Assembly (NCBI RefSeq): GCF_000005505.3
Contig: NC_016133.3
Coordinates: 8,370,001 to 8,434,000 of the forward strand
Direction of reading: 5' to 3'
Origin: Brachypodium distachyon
Taxonomy: Eukaryota > Streptophyta > Magnoliopsida > Poales > Poaceae
DNA length: 64,000 nucleotides
Below the pieces are notes generated by a model that was not told the origin of the DNA, did not search any database, and saw only the letters and a program-made list of their open reading frames with translations. The translations under genes were made by a program, and so were the position numbers. Positions 43,851-55,718 of the stretch are shown here, in pieces (the first letter of the stretch is position 1; every line of letters begins with the position of its first letter).

Positions 43851-44756
43851 TCTATTCGTAGCGCCTTAGTTGTCGTTGCGAGTTCACATCAATTCGGTAG
43901 AATAGGTTTCTACGCTTAACTTGTTTTTGCAGGATTGATGTGAATAGTATGGCTCATATGTATGTGATGCATGTGTGTAATATTTGCATGACCTGCGTGT
44001 CGTGAGTTTGTCAGCCAGGCTGGAGCCAAGGTGCTGTCTTTATAATTGTATAACGACCTGCGTGTCGACATTTGATGTCATTCTCCATGTAAATTCTTTG
44101 CTAGATACTAGGTGTAGTCATTTAGTATGAATTGGAGGACGTGAGCACCATGGCGGCTTGATGATCAGGTTCATGGAGATGGAGATCACCATGAAGAATA
44201 GAGCCATACTATTTCACATGTTAATTTGATTATCTGTGATGGTTAATGCTTTGTTTACTCCTATGCATGTTATTGTGTTAGAATAGAATGATCCCTCAAA
44301 GAATGTCAAGTTTATTTACCTCCCCAATAGCTGCAACACCACAAGACAAGTACATTTGGTGATGAGCTCATGAAATTGGGGTATCACCATTTTTCCTTGT
44401 CGTTGGTGATGTTCGTGTTGGACACTTACATGCGAAACTTTGGTTAACTTGACGGGGCTATCAAAACGGTTTTGGGCCTCGGGGTGAAAGGAGTCGGAGC
44501 CGGGGCAAGTGTTGCCTACCGACTAACAAGAGTCGTATAGAGATATGATTGGCAAGAGTTGCCTACTGAGTGATTCAATCGGCTAGCAGTGATGCTAAAG
44601 CTCACTAGACGATTGGTTGATCTTGGATCTTGAATCACTAATGATCAATGGAGGGATGTTGATTTTAGTGGGAGTATATTTCTATTAAAGTGTTTAATAT
44701 GAATTACTCTTCATGAATACTTGTCTTAGTGTTTTTGCATTTTCTGTTGTAGATCA
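43851..44756 (+). other. Leader of the inner Copia fragment
   Basis: Non-coding sequence leading to the polyprotein ATG. No LTR or primer site found at its left end, so the inner Copia is truncated on this side too. Confidence 0.45.
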
Positions 44757-47558
44757 ATGGCACCACCTCAATTGTCCAGTTTTGCTTTGAGATCTGTTCT
44801 TGAGAAAGATAAACTAAATGGAACTAACTTCACCAATTGGTATCGGAACCTGAGAATCGTTCTCAGGCACGATAAGAAAGAACATGTCATAGAGAACCCA
44901 CTTCCAGAGGAGCCGGCTGATAATGCCACTGCTGCTGTTAGAAACGCCTATCAACGCTCATGTGATGAGTCGATTGAGATCAGCTGTCTGATGCTTGCCT
45001 ACATGGAACCCGAACTGCAGCAGCAGTTTGAGAATGTTGAGGCTTTCGATATGATCGAGACTCTCAAAGGCATGTTTCAGACTCAGGCTAGGACCGAAAG
45101 ATTTAATGTCTGGAGGTCCTTCCTGGAGACTAAGCTGAAAGAAGGCGAACCCTTGAACCCGCATGTAATCAAGTTGGTTGGTTACACGCAAAGCTTGGAG
45201 AAGCTGGGCTTTCCGCTGAGCCAAGAGTTGGCCACGGATACAATTCTGGCATCTCTTCCGCCGAGCTATGTGCAGTTCGTTCAGAACTACCATATGCATG
45301 GCATGGAAAAGAAAGTCACTGAATTGCATGGGATGCTTAAAACAACTGAAGAGGATATCAAGAAAAATACCAAGCAAGTGTTGCTGGTACAGGGAAAGCC
45401 AAAGTTCAAGAAGAATTCTTGGGCTAAGAAGAAGGCAAAGAAAGGAAAGGCTAAGGATGTGATCCCGACCCCTGCCCCTGCTGCGCCTAAGGCTGGACCG
45501 GACTCAGAGACCATATGCTTTTTCTGCAAAGGCACCGGTCATTGGAAGAGGAACTGCAGCAAGTACCAGGCCCACGTGGCAAAGAAGGGTGGAAGTGTGA
45601 CTTCTACTTCAGGTACGGTTGTTGTATGTGTTATAGACATTTATCTTGCTGATGCACCTAACAGCTCTTGGGTATTGGATACCGGATCGGTTGTTCACAT
45701 TTGCAACTCGATGCAGGGGCTGGCAAGGACTAGGAGCGTCGCAAGTGGAGAGGTTGACATAAGGGTTGGCAATAAAGCAAGAGTTGCAGCGTTGGCCGCC
45801 GGGACTATGCAACTTCATTTACCTTCTGGATTTGTTATGGAATTAAATAATTGTTATTATGTTCCTGCTTTAAGTCAAAACATTATATCTGTCTCAAAGT
45901 TGTTGAGTCATGGTTATGAATTCAATATTAAGGGCAATGGTTGTTCTTTTTATTTGAAGGATATGTTTTACGGCTTTGCACCTGTTGCGAACGGGTTATT
46001 CATCCTTAATCTTGAAGGAGAATCTGTCTATAACATTAATGTCAAGAGGCGCAAGCCTAACGATCTGAATCAAACCTATTTTTGGCATTGTCGTTTGGGT
46101 CACATAAGTGACAAACGCATGAAGAAGCTCCATGGAGATGGACTTTTAACGTCGTTTGATTATGAATCATTCGAGACATGCGAGTCTTGTCTACTAGGCA
46201 AGATGACCAAGTCGCCTTTTGCAAAGAGTTGCGAGAGGGCGACCGACTTGTTGGAACTCATACATACTGATGTGTGTGGGCCAATGAGCACGACAGCTAG
46301 AGGAGGTTATCAATACTTCATAACATTCACTGATGATTTGAGTAGATATGGATATGTCTACTTAATGAAACATAAGTCGGAAACCTTTGAAAAGTTTAAG
46401 GAGTTCCAGAATGAAGTAGAGAACCAACGTGGCAAGAAAATAAAGCTTCTACGATCTGATCGTGGAGGCGAGTACTTGAGTCACGAGTTCGACGATCATC
46501 TGAAGAGTTGTGGAATTGTTCCACAGCTCACACCGCCGGGTACACCACAGAGAAACGGTGTGTCGGAAAGGCGGAACCGGACCTTGTTGGATATGGTTCG
46601 GTCGATGATGAGTCAGTCAGATCTTCCCTTGTCATTTTGGGGTTATGCTCTAGAAACTGCAGCGTTCACACTAAACAGAGTACCATCCAAGTCCGTAGAT
46701 AAGACACCATATGAGATATGGACTGGAAAGCGTCCCAGTTTGTCTTTTCTAAAGATTTGGGGTTGTGATGTATTTGTCAAACGACTTCAGTCAGACAAGC
46801 TCACTCCCAAATCGGACAAGTGCATATTCGTGGGATATCCAAGGGAAACCTTAGGATATTACTTCTACAACCGGGCAGAGGGCAAAGTGTTTGTCGCTCG
46901 AAACGGTGTCTTCCTTGAGAAAGAGTTTCTCAGTCGGGAGGCAAGTGGGAGGTCAGTGCAACTCGAAGAAGTTCGAGATGAGCCAGTAGGGGATAACTCG
47001 ACAGGTGATGTCCGAGTGACTGAGCCAGTCGTCGTACCCACGGCCAATACAGCACCATATCCACAAAGGTCGGAAAGACTGCGTAATGTACGCAATGTGT
47101 TGTTGTTAGACAATGACGAGCTGACTACTTATGCAGAAGCGATGGTGGGTCCAGAGTTCGAGTTATGGCTTGAGGCCATGAGATCCGAATTAAAGTCCAT
47201 GGATGAAAACCGAGTTTGGAACTTGGTAGATCCGCCAGAAGGTGTGAAAACCATCGAGTGCAAATGGATATTTAAAAGGAAAACTGATATGGATGGAAAT
47301 GTTCAAATCCATAAAGCTCGACTTGTCGGAAAGGGTTTTCGACAAGTTCAAGGAATTGACTACGACGAGACTTTCTCGCCGATAGCGATGCTTAAATCAG
47401 TTCGGATCATTCTAGCTATTGCTGCATATTTTGACTACGAGATATGGCAAATGGATGTCAAAACGGCTTTCCTTAACGAAAATTTAACCGAGGACGTGTA
47501 TATGATACAACCCGAGGGTTTTGTCGATCCAAAGAATGCTGGAAAAATATGCAAACTC
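44757..47558 (+). pseudogene. Inner Copia polyprotein, truncated in reverse transcriptase
   Basis: About 934 residues of an uninterrupted Ty1/Copia gag-pol. In order: gag domain (LNGTNFTNWYRNLRIVL, about 20-200), zinc knuckle CFFCKGTGHWKRNC (254-267), protease WVLDTGS (Asp308), GAG-pre-integrase HCRLGHISDKRMKKL (about 445), integrase with Asp near 505 (HTDVCGP), Asp in RSDRGGEY and Glu in NGVSERRNRT, then the start of reverse transcriptase (IECKWIFKRK, WQMDVKTAFLN). Copia sequence stops at KICKL; the open frame runs on into Gypsy DNA, read antisense, to 47987. The YVDD centre, RNase H and 3' LTR are missing. No stop or frameshift occurs before the break, so the truncation is fairly recent. 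Confidence 0.92.
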
Positions 47559-47560
47559 GT

Positions 47561-47884
47561 GCGACTGGCTCCGTCGCTGGGAGCCGCTGGCCCCCTCAGC
47601 CGGTTGTCCGCCGACGGCCGAGGAGGCGGAGGTGGCAGCTGCGACTGCGACTGCGCCCGAGAGGGCTCAGGGTTCTCCTGGCCCTGCGACGTGGGCTGCA
47701 CGTCGTGTGATCGGGTGTGCGCCGCTGGGGCATCACGCGGGTCGATCCGAGGGTTGCCAGCCTGCTTGGGAGGCATAGCGACGGGTTCTGTCGTCGGAGG
47801 AGACGAAGCTGATGTAGCTGCAGACGTCGGCGCCGGTGGTCACCGGCGAGCTTTCCGCATGCGCCCCCTACCTGGCGCGCCAGA
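47561..47884 (-). mobile_element. Second, partial copy of Tat-Gypsy 5' internal region
   Basis: By eye identical to 60478-60801: primer site plus the first 72 or so codons of gag (start MPPKQAGNPRIDPRD at 47776), then cut at the inner Copia junction. It lies beyond the U5 end of the LTR at 47885, so that LTR has internal sequence on both sides. Confidence 0.88.
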
Positions 47885-48503
47885 TGTCGTAGCCCGGGGC
47901 TTAAACACCGGGGATGCGAGGAACCCCTTTTTTGGTTCGGCAGGGGGCGTTGGGGATCGCTCCGGTAATCGCTGGCGAGACCAATGACGAGCGTACCATG
48001 CACAAGCTCGTTTACCTAGGTTCGGGCCACCCGGAGGTGTAAAACCCTACGTCCTTCTTCTGTGTTTATATTAGCCAATGAACAGGTGTTTACAGGTTGT
48101 CGGGGGAGCCCCCAGGTGTTCTCTTCCCTTTTCTGCTAAGTGGCTACTGTCGGAGCATTTAATGCTTGCTTGCGCCATACTCCACGCCCTGACCAGCTTT
48201 GCACAAGAGGAGCCTGCCGGGCGGCCACGTGGCGCCAATACTTTGCTTGCATTGGGCGCCGGCCCTGTTGTAAGCACCTGTGCCAGGAAACACCCTCCCC
48301 GGCAAGTGACCTTCCCGGGGGGCACCTAGACGGGAACCTCCATGCTGCCACCCGGGGCAACCCCCGCAGCCCGGCTACCTGCCCGACTGGTGGCTTCCCG
48401 AGCAGCTTGCACCGCGCTGTCTGGGGTGCCGTCCTTGCGGGGAGCAAGTGAGGCGACCCACGCGTTGGGCAACGGTGGTACCCCGGGTGCCACTGGTGCG
48501 ACA
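47885..48503 (-). mobile_element. 3' LTR of the Tat-Gypsy element
   Basis: 619 bp. On the element strand it runs TGTCGCACCAGTGGC to GGGCTACGACA. A TATA-like GCTAATATAAACA lies near 48070. The U3 end follows the tract GGGGGCTAC at 48504-48512. Its first 313 plus-strand bases are identical to the other LTR; the rest differs. Confidence 0.9.
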
Positions 48504-48907
48504 GTAGCCCCCAGGCGTGGGCCGGCAACGACTGTTCCCAGGCAAAATCTTCCTTGGTCGGTTGCCAGGCTACGCCCTAACCGACGCGTGGGTCCCGGGT
48601 CGTTTCGGGCTTCCGACCATGCGCCGCTCCAGGGACTCCGCTGTTACTGGCGGAGCGGTGGGGGCGAGATTTCCGCCCTAACCTTCCCCTTAATCGTGGG
48701 TGGTTAAGGCCACGTCTCGCATTCCCCTCTTAAAACGTAGTTATCCCCAGCGCACCCGTAGGGTGCGGATGTAACCGTTGCTCAGCGCAGGTGGTGCAAA
48801 AAGCTCCACCGCTGCATTCAGGGGCAATCACTTAGCCCCGAGTTCATCCTCCTCATCCCCATCCCTCCTTGCACTCCTAATCTTGTTCATCGCCACCCAC
48901 ACTCTCC

Positions 48908-51900
48908 ATGGCGCCCAAGGTCCCCAAGAGAGGGAAGGGTTCCACGAGCTCTACGGTCAATAAGGGCAAGAAAGCCCCCAAGAAGCCCTTATCGGAGAAG
49001 TACCAGAAGAACCGGGAGATGAGGGCCACGCGGGCTTTCTTCAAGCCCGGCTACAACGGCGAGGGGGTCGACAAGCTCCGGCATGCCGTCGCCTCCTCGT
49101 TCAACGAGTAAGGCGAGACGCTCATCTTCCCTGCCGGCGGCGACCACCAGGACAACGACTTCCGGGTGTTCGGTCGCTTCATCCTTGCCGGGTTCGTACC
49201 TCCGTACTCTCTCTTTGTCCAGGCTCTCATGGCCGCGTACCAGCTGAAGGTTGCGCAGCTCCACCCCACTTCCCTCTTCCTTCTCGCCGTCTTCCAAGTC
49301 CTCTATGAGGGGTTCGTAAGGGTGATGCCCTCGGTGGCGTTGTTACGCCATTACTTCTACCCATGCGTCGAGCAGCCGGGAGCGAGGTCGTCGGGGGTCT
49401 CGTTCCGCGTTCGCGCCAAGATGAAGTTGGAGTTCATCATGCGGAGCGAGAAGAAGATCGAGAAGGAGTGGCGCAGGAGCTGGTGCTGGGTTCGCATGGA
49501 TGAGCCCGACGGGGTCATCCATGCGCCCACCGAGTTGCCGGCGAGTAACGGCAGCTGGCGGGACCGCTACAGCCGTGACGCGGAACTCCTTCCCATCATC
49601 CAGAAGATCAAGGCCCTGCGGCTAGCGGGGCTCACCGATCTGGATGTGGCGCGCACCTATATCAGTCGGTGCATCGCGCCGCTGCAGCTGCGGTCCCGCC
49701 CCACGTGGATGTACACGGGGCCCGGCGACACCACGCGCCTGCGAAGCATGGGTGTGACGCCGGAGGTGATCCGGGAGTGGGTGAAGGGAATCACCGGCGA
49801 GGACGTTCCATTCATGGAGCTTCCCTCGGGGGCTCCATCCCTTCACACCGGCGTCGCGGGCCTTCACGACATCATCGGCAGCTACCCACCCTGCAACGAG
49901 TGGGGGCTGATGTCCGATCCCCCGGTCCCAGCCCCGAAGCCTCCGCCACCCGCAGCCCGTGGGAAGCAAGTGGCCGAGGATAGCGAGGGGGGATCGGGTT
50001 CCTGCGGGCCCAGCAACGAAGCTGGCGGCGTTGCCAGAGCCCGGACATTCCTCCCCAAGGCGAAGGGTGAGGACGTGGACGACGTGCCGATGGTGCGACG
50101 ACCAAGAGCGCCAGCGCCAGCGGCCACCTCTGCAACGGCCGCAGGCGCCTCGGTGGCTCCTGTAGCAACCGGGGCCGTGGCAACTCCGCGAGGGTCCGCG
50201 GTCCTGCCCAAGCGGCGAATTTTCACCGGCTACTCTCTGAAGCTCAAGCCCCCAAGGTAAGCTGACGTCTTTCCTCCCCCTTCACTTTCAAATTCGTGCT
50301 TGCCTTGATTCCATCACCTCTTCATTGAGGCCTTGCAGGGACAGCGCTCCGGCCGGAGCCGACAAGAGGGGGAGAACCGACGCTACACCCGCCGCGCCTA
50401 GCAAGAAGCCGCGCACCCGGGCCAGTGTTGGTGCCAGCCAGGCCAACACGCAGGCCAACGGCACCGCCACTACCCCAGCCGCCGACCCGGTCCCAGAGGA
50501 GGAGGAGCTCGCAGCAGGTACAGACTCCTCTCCTGATTCCATTGTACACGCTCCTCCTGCACGTTGACCCGTGACCATTTGATTACCTTGGCTTGCAGGC
50601 AAAACCCGGCCTGCAACGGACAGCCCGGCAGCAGAAGCCGGGACAGAGGGAGACAAATCTACCCCCGCAAGCGCGGCAGCCCCGCAAGGTACTTGCTCGG
50701 AACTCCCTTGCGCTCGTCGCCGGGTACCTCAATTTGGTTTGGAGTACTTATCTTGCACTTGCCGCAGGTCCCAATGCGCCCGCCACGGGGGCGGACGATA
50801 CGGTGATCGACGTCACCTCCGACGTCGAGGACGCAGAGCTGAGGTACGAGCCGCAGGCGGCTCCCGCGTCGAGCCCTGCCGCCCCAGATACGACGGTGGT
50901 GGCACCCACCGCCGCTACCGGAGTGGGGCTCGACGGCGCGTCCCCAGCCCCGCAGGCCAGAGGCGCGGACCCCGCGGCCGCTCAGCAGGAGGCGACTCCT
51001 ACTGGGGGCGTGGCCCCCCCACTAGACCCGCAACCCGCCGGCGCGGGTGTGGAGGAAGACGGGGCTGGGGAGCGGCAGGCGGCTCCCCTCCAAGGGGACG
51101 GTGCTCCCCCCGGCCAGACCAGGGCAGCGGGGGTCTCACCCTCGTCCGCTGCTACTACCAGCCCGGACCTCGACATCCTTGCTAGGGCAACTTGGGACCT
51201 AATCACCTGGGACCAGAGTATCTACGATCAGGGGCACCAGTTCCTCGACGCCATCAAGGAGCAGCAACTGGCGTTCGTCACCTCGTTCAACAAGGTGAGG
51301 GAGCACCACGAGCTCACGAAGGGTCAGCTGGGCGAAGTGTGGCGGGATGTCGAGAGGGAGCGGCAGGAGCTCTCCTGGCTGAGGGAGGAGACCCGCCTGG
51401 CTCGGCAGGCCAGGGATGAGGCTGCAACGCCGGTCTTCCTCGAGGCAGAGCTCCACCGGCAGCTGGAAGCCCAATGCGCCAAGCACCAACAAGTACTGGA
51501 CTCGCTGGCCGCGGCGCGGGAGAAGGCCAACAAGGAGCACGAGGAGGTGCTTGCAACAGCCCAAGCTTGCCTCAACGAGAAGAGCGAGCTGGTCAGCAGC
51601 TACTCCTCCCAGCTCCAGGCGTTGCGCACGAAGCTGGAGGAGCAGGCCAAGGCCACGGAGGACGCGGCAACGGTGTTGGCACGGCGGGAGACGGAGCTCA
51701 ATTCCGCCAAGGAAAGGAGCGCCCATCTCGAGTCCGAATTGGCCACCGCCCAGGGCGAACTCGTCAAGATGGGCGAGGACAACATGGGCAAGGCCAAGGA
51801 GATCGTGCGGATCACGGAACTCCTCCGCAAGGCCAAGCATGCGGTGGCACTGGTGCGCGGCAACCACGACAAGTTGGCGGAGCAGCGGCGGAGGGAGACC

Positions 51901-52302
51901 GAGAAGCTGCACGAGATCGCCCAGGCCGTACGCGAGCTGCTGCCGAGGTTCGAGCTGCAGGCCACGAAGGTGAACGGCACGGACGTCAGCACCCTGATCC
52001 CATTCTTCTTCGACATGGTGGGGAAGCTCGGGGCACTGAACGTGTGGATCTCCAAGTTCTGCGACGGGGAGATAGCGTCGTGCGCCAGGGAGATCGCCGA
52101 GAAGATCCTCCCCCGGGTGCACTACCACCACCACGACTTCCCCTTTGAGACGCTGCTGGATGCGTGGTCGGACAGCGAGGACGGCCCCTCCCACACCAGG
52201 GGAGTGGGCAGGTTCGTCGACGAAGTGGTGGAGCGGATGCAGAGGAAGCCAGAGTCGGAGCCGCAGCCCCCTGCGGAAGACCTCGGCAACCAGCCGTCAT
52301 AG
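48908..52302 (+). pseudogene. Antisense additional ORF of the Tat-Gypsy (PF04195-type)
   Basis: Four exons on the strand opposite to gag-pol: 48908-50256, 50339-50517, 50599-50688 and 50768-52302. The introns are short (78-82 bp), GT-AG, and keep frame, for 1050 residues. The N-terminal third matches the Putative gypsy type transposon domain (PF04195): FILAGFVPPYSLFVQALMAA, QLHPTSLFLLAVFQVL, then the RHYFYP strand. The middle is Pro/Ala-rich and disordered. The last 400 residues are a long coiled coil (Glu/Lys/Arg/Gln-rich, about 51220-51960) with a conserved end. An in-frame TAA at 49109-49111, 67 codons in, breaks it. Such ORFs are known in the Grande, RIRE2 and Retand group; their function is unknown. 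Confidence 0.75.
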
Positions 52303-53724
52303 TCCCCTGCAAGCTTTTGTTTTTCCTTTTGTTTCCTGCAAGTGGCGCTTGGCGCCGTTGAACAATTATGATTTTATTAGTCCATGTAATCATGTGCTAC
52401 TTTTAGAAATCTTGCTTTCTGGTATACTTGGCGCTTGCTCCTGGAATTGACTCGTGGGGTGGATCTTCCTGTCCTCGTGTGTTGCGCTTTGTGTTGCCGC
52501 GAACTCGCACGCTACCCACTTAACCAGACTAGGGACCCAGGACGGACCCGCGGTGCCAACCTAGGGCCAAGCAGCAGCGGCAAGCCACTCCGCTTGCAGG
52601 TTAGCTACTCCCAAGCACGCGCCCACGGGACGGACCCGCAAGCCACATGAGGAGCGCAGTCCCCCCACAAACGTCCTTCTAACACTCCAGCCACACGCCA
52701 GACCCGACCCACACCAACGAGCCAGCGTTGAGTATTAGAAAGCTACGCGCCTAGGATAATGCACTTAGCTGTCTATTGTCATGTTGAACGTATCAGTTCT
52801 GCACTTGGAACACCTGCTGGAGGGGCGCGGCAAGGACGCTGTGGCAGTGCACCCATCGGTGCTGAGCACGGATGGCATGCAGCGCCACAGCGTCTCTGCG
52901 GCAACCGTCGCCTTGGAACCGCCTGCTGGAGGGATGCGGCAAGGGCACGGTGGCAGTGCACCCATCGGCACTGAGCACAGATGGCATGCACCGCCACCGT
53001 GTCTCTGTGGCCTCCCTCGCCTTTGTAGCCATCTCCTTAGCTTTGCCCTGAGTTGCTCCATGGCCACCATGCCTTTTGTACGCACGGCGAAGAGTCCTGC
53101 CACCGCGCACGCTGAGCCACCACGGCACACGTGGCGACACCCTCCTACGGTAAGAACCTTGAAGCGGTCGCCACGCACCAGTGGCTCTCCACTCGACGAC
53201 ACGGCCCGTGAGTACTCCACGAGCATCACAGTGTGCCCGATCCCTATCCTCATCCTGCATGTCAGATTTTTACCAAGCCCGAGATGCTGCAAATTTTTTC
53301 GAAATGTACGAAAAGATGGTACAGCAAAGACAACCCTCCTGCCTCCCAGCCCCCGGGCACAGAAGGGTCGATACCAAACTTGGGTGTGAGCACTATTTCA
53401 TTCCCAGGACGCTGCTGCCTTTTGTGTGCGTTGCGGGGGACCCGGCAACGACACGACCCCGTGTCGGAGTGATCCGGCAACGGGATTTCTGTTTTTGAGG
53501 CTCCGGCAGCCCCCTGCTCACAGCCAAGGATGGAAAGAGACTTCTGTGCACCTAGAGCAGGAGACAGAAGAAAGCACATGCAATAATCGAATCAACTTGA
53601 AATTCAAAGGAAATCGCTTATCTTTATTCATAGAAACTAGCGGATTACGATCGGGGGTTGCCCGGCTACACTAGTTCGAGAGGCATGCTGCAACAGCATC
53701 ACACGTGGGTCAGGCTCCGCCGCT
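52303..53724. other. Non-coding spacer between antisense ORF and integrase
   Basis: Holds the 3' ends of both convergent element genes. Apart from the 108-bp tandem duplication inside it, nothing recognised. Confidence 0.5.
52805..53020. repeat. Two-copy 108-bp tandem repeat
   Basis: TTGGAACACCTGCTGGAGG at 52805 recurs as TTGGAACCGCCTGCTGGAGG at 52913; both copies contain GGCAGTGCACCCATCGG and GATGGCATGCA. Confidence 0.85.
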
Positions 53725-54680
53725 TCACGGGTAGAACTTGCGCAAGTGCTCAAGATTCCAACTGTTTTGCACCGGCAAGCCTTCTTCGGTTTCCAGGCGG
53801 ACAGCCCCCGGCCTGGTCACCTGCACTACCCGGAAAGGGCCATCCCATTTCGGAGCCAACTTGTTTCCGGCCTTCGTTCCTTGTATCCGGCGCAAGACAA
53901 GGTCTCCGACCTCGAGCTTCTGGGGACGAACCCGCCTGTCATGATAACGGCAGAGTCCCTGCTGATAGCGCACAGCTCGCACAGCAGCCCGGCATCGAAG
54001 TTCTTCGATGAAGTTAAGATCGTCAACCCTCTGCTCGTGTTGGCTATGCTTGCCGTACGTGCGTACTCGAGGGTATCCATGCTTGAGCTCGAGGGGCAGC
54101 ACCGTTTCTGCCACGTAGACAAGGGCGAAAGAAGTTTCACCCGTTGCCCGGCTAGGTGTGGTCCTGATCGACCACAGCACGGGCTGGAGTTTTTCGACCC
54201 AGTGCTTCCCGTGGCCTTTGAGCTTGTCAAAGGTTCTCATCTTGAGCCCCCGCAGCACCTCTGCATTGGCTCGCTCCGCCTGTCCATTGCTCCTCGGGTG
54301 AGCAACAGAGGCGAAGTGGATCTTAGTGCCCATGTTCTCGCAGTAAGCTTGGAACACGGCGTTCGTAAATTGTGTGCCATTATCGGTGATGATGTCGTTA
54401 GGCACACCAAACCAGCACACAATGCCCTTGAAGAACTTGATGGTCGCCTGAGCAGTCACCTTCCGCATTGGTTCCACTTCCACCCACTTGGAGAACTTGT
54501 CGATGGCCATGAGGAAATACTCGTAGCCGCCAACCGCTCTCGGCAACTTGCCGATGATGTCCAACCCCAGACCGCGAACGGCCAGGAGGATGGAATAACT
54601 TGCAGGGCTTGTGCCGGCTGATTACTCTTCTTTGCATGGAACTGGCACGCCTCGCATGCCTTGACCAGTTGCTCGGCATC
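53725..54680 (-). pseudogene. Tat-Gypsy integrase
   Basis: The open part is 280 residues (53725-54564); the N-terminal piece continues in another frame to about 54680. Integrase joins element cDNA to host DNA. Catalytic Asp in MAIDKFSKWVEVEP, Asp in IITDNGTQFTN and Glu in GQAERANAEVLRGLK are all present, and the C-terminal GPFRVVQVTRPGAVRL segment is intact to the stop. One frameshift separates it from the RNase H frame. Confidence 0.9.
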
Positions 54681-54695
54681 AGCTAATGCTATAGG

Positions 54696-55718
54696 CTAGT
54701 AGAAGCCGTGCCGAAAAGCCTTGCCGGCCAAAGCCTGGGAGGCCACATGGTGCGAGCATGTGCCTCGGCGTTTGTCTTCCAGAAGTGCACGCCCTTCGTC
54801 TTGGGGCACGCAGAGGAGCTTTACTCCATTTGCACGTCTTCGGTAGAGATCCCCATCTACCAGAGCATACATCTTCGCTTGCCAGGCTATGCACTCCGCG
54901 GCAACGTCGTCTTCAGGAAGGGCTCCCTCCTTGAGGTAGCGGGCGATGTCCACTGCCCAAGGCGGGATTTCCCTACTCATGCATGCCGCGTCGGCGGCAT
55001 GGACCTCCGTTGTTGCGGGGTTTCCTTCGGATGCCGGGGGGGCTTCCTCGGCAGCCGGCTTGGGAGTGACTGAAGGCGCAATCTGCCTGTGCCAGAACAC
55101 TCCTGTCGAGGCTTTCCGGCGCTCCGCTGCCCACTTGGACAGTTCATCAGCCGTGAAGTTATCCTTGCGCTTGATGTGCTCGAATCGCAAACCCTTGAAC
55201 TTGCGTTCCAGCTTGCGGACTTCTTCCATGTACGCTGCCATCTGCAGGCAGTTGTAGTCCTTGTTAACCTGGTTGATCACGAGTTGGGCATCCCCGCGAA
55301 CAACCAGACGTTTAATATCGAGGGCGATGGCTGCCCGCAACCCGGCGAGCAACCCCTCGTACTCAGCCGTGTTGTTGGTGGAGTTGGGGAAGTCAAGTTG
55401 GATGGCGAATTTCAACTGGTCGCCCGTAGGTGACTCGATGACGACTCCGGCGCCAGCCCCCTGCAGGCTGAACGCGTCGTCGAAGTACATGATCCAGTGG
55501 CTGTCGTCGAGCTTGCCGCGTAGGCTGGTCTCCGGCTCCTCTTCTTCTATGCCTGTCGAGGTCCCTTCTGCAACGAAATCAGCCAGAGCGGCACTCTTGA
55601 TACTCTTGGTGGTCGTGAAGTGCAGATCAAACTCCGACAACTCCATCCTCCACTCGGCCACTCTCCCGGTGGCTTCGCGGTTGGTGAGGGCCCGCTCGAG
55701 GCAGAATCCCGACACCAC
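54696..55718 (-). pseudogene. Tat-Gypsy second RNase H-like domain and linker
   Basis: About 340 open codons. Residues about 70-205 form an RNase H fold: acidic residues in WIMYFDDAFS, TAEYEGLLAGLRAA, VVRGDAQLVINQV and RKDNFTADELSKWA. This domain beyond the normal reverse transcriptase RNase H is typical of the Tat lineage. The linker that follows is Ala/Pro/Glu-rich and leads to the integrase zinc-finger region. Confidence 0.85.

Noticed and set aside
47559..47987. C-terminal extension of the inner Copia polyprotein
   Set aside because: It is Gypsy LTR and gag DNA read antisense after the breakpoint, not Copia sequence; a chance fusion frame.
51199..52194. 331-codon minus-strand frame
   Set aside because: Mirror of the coiled-coil exon of the antisense ORF, whose heptad composition and splicing make the plus strand the coding one.
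53746..54621. 291-codon plus-strand frame
   Set aside because: Opposite strand of the Tat-Gypsy integrase, which has all three catalytic acidic residues.
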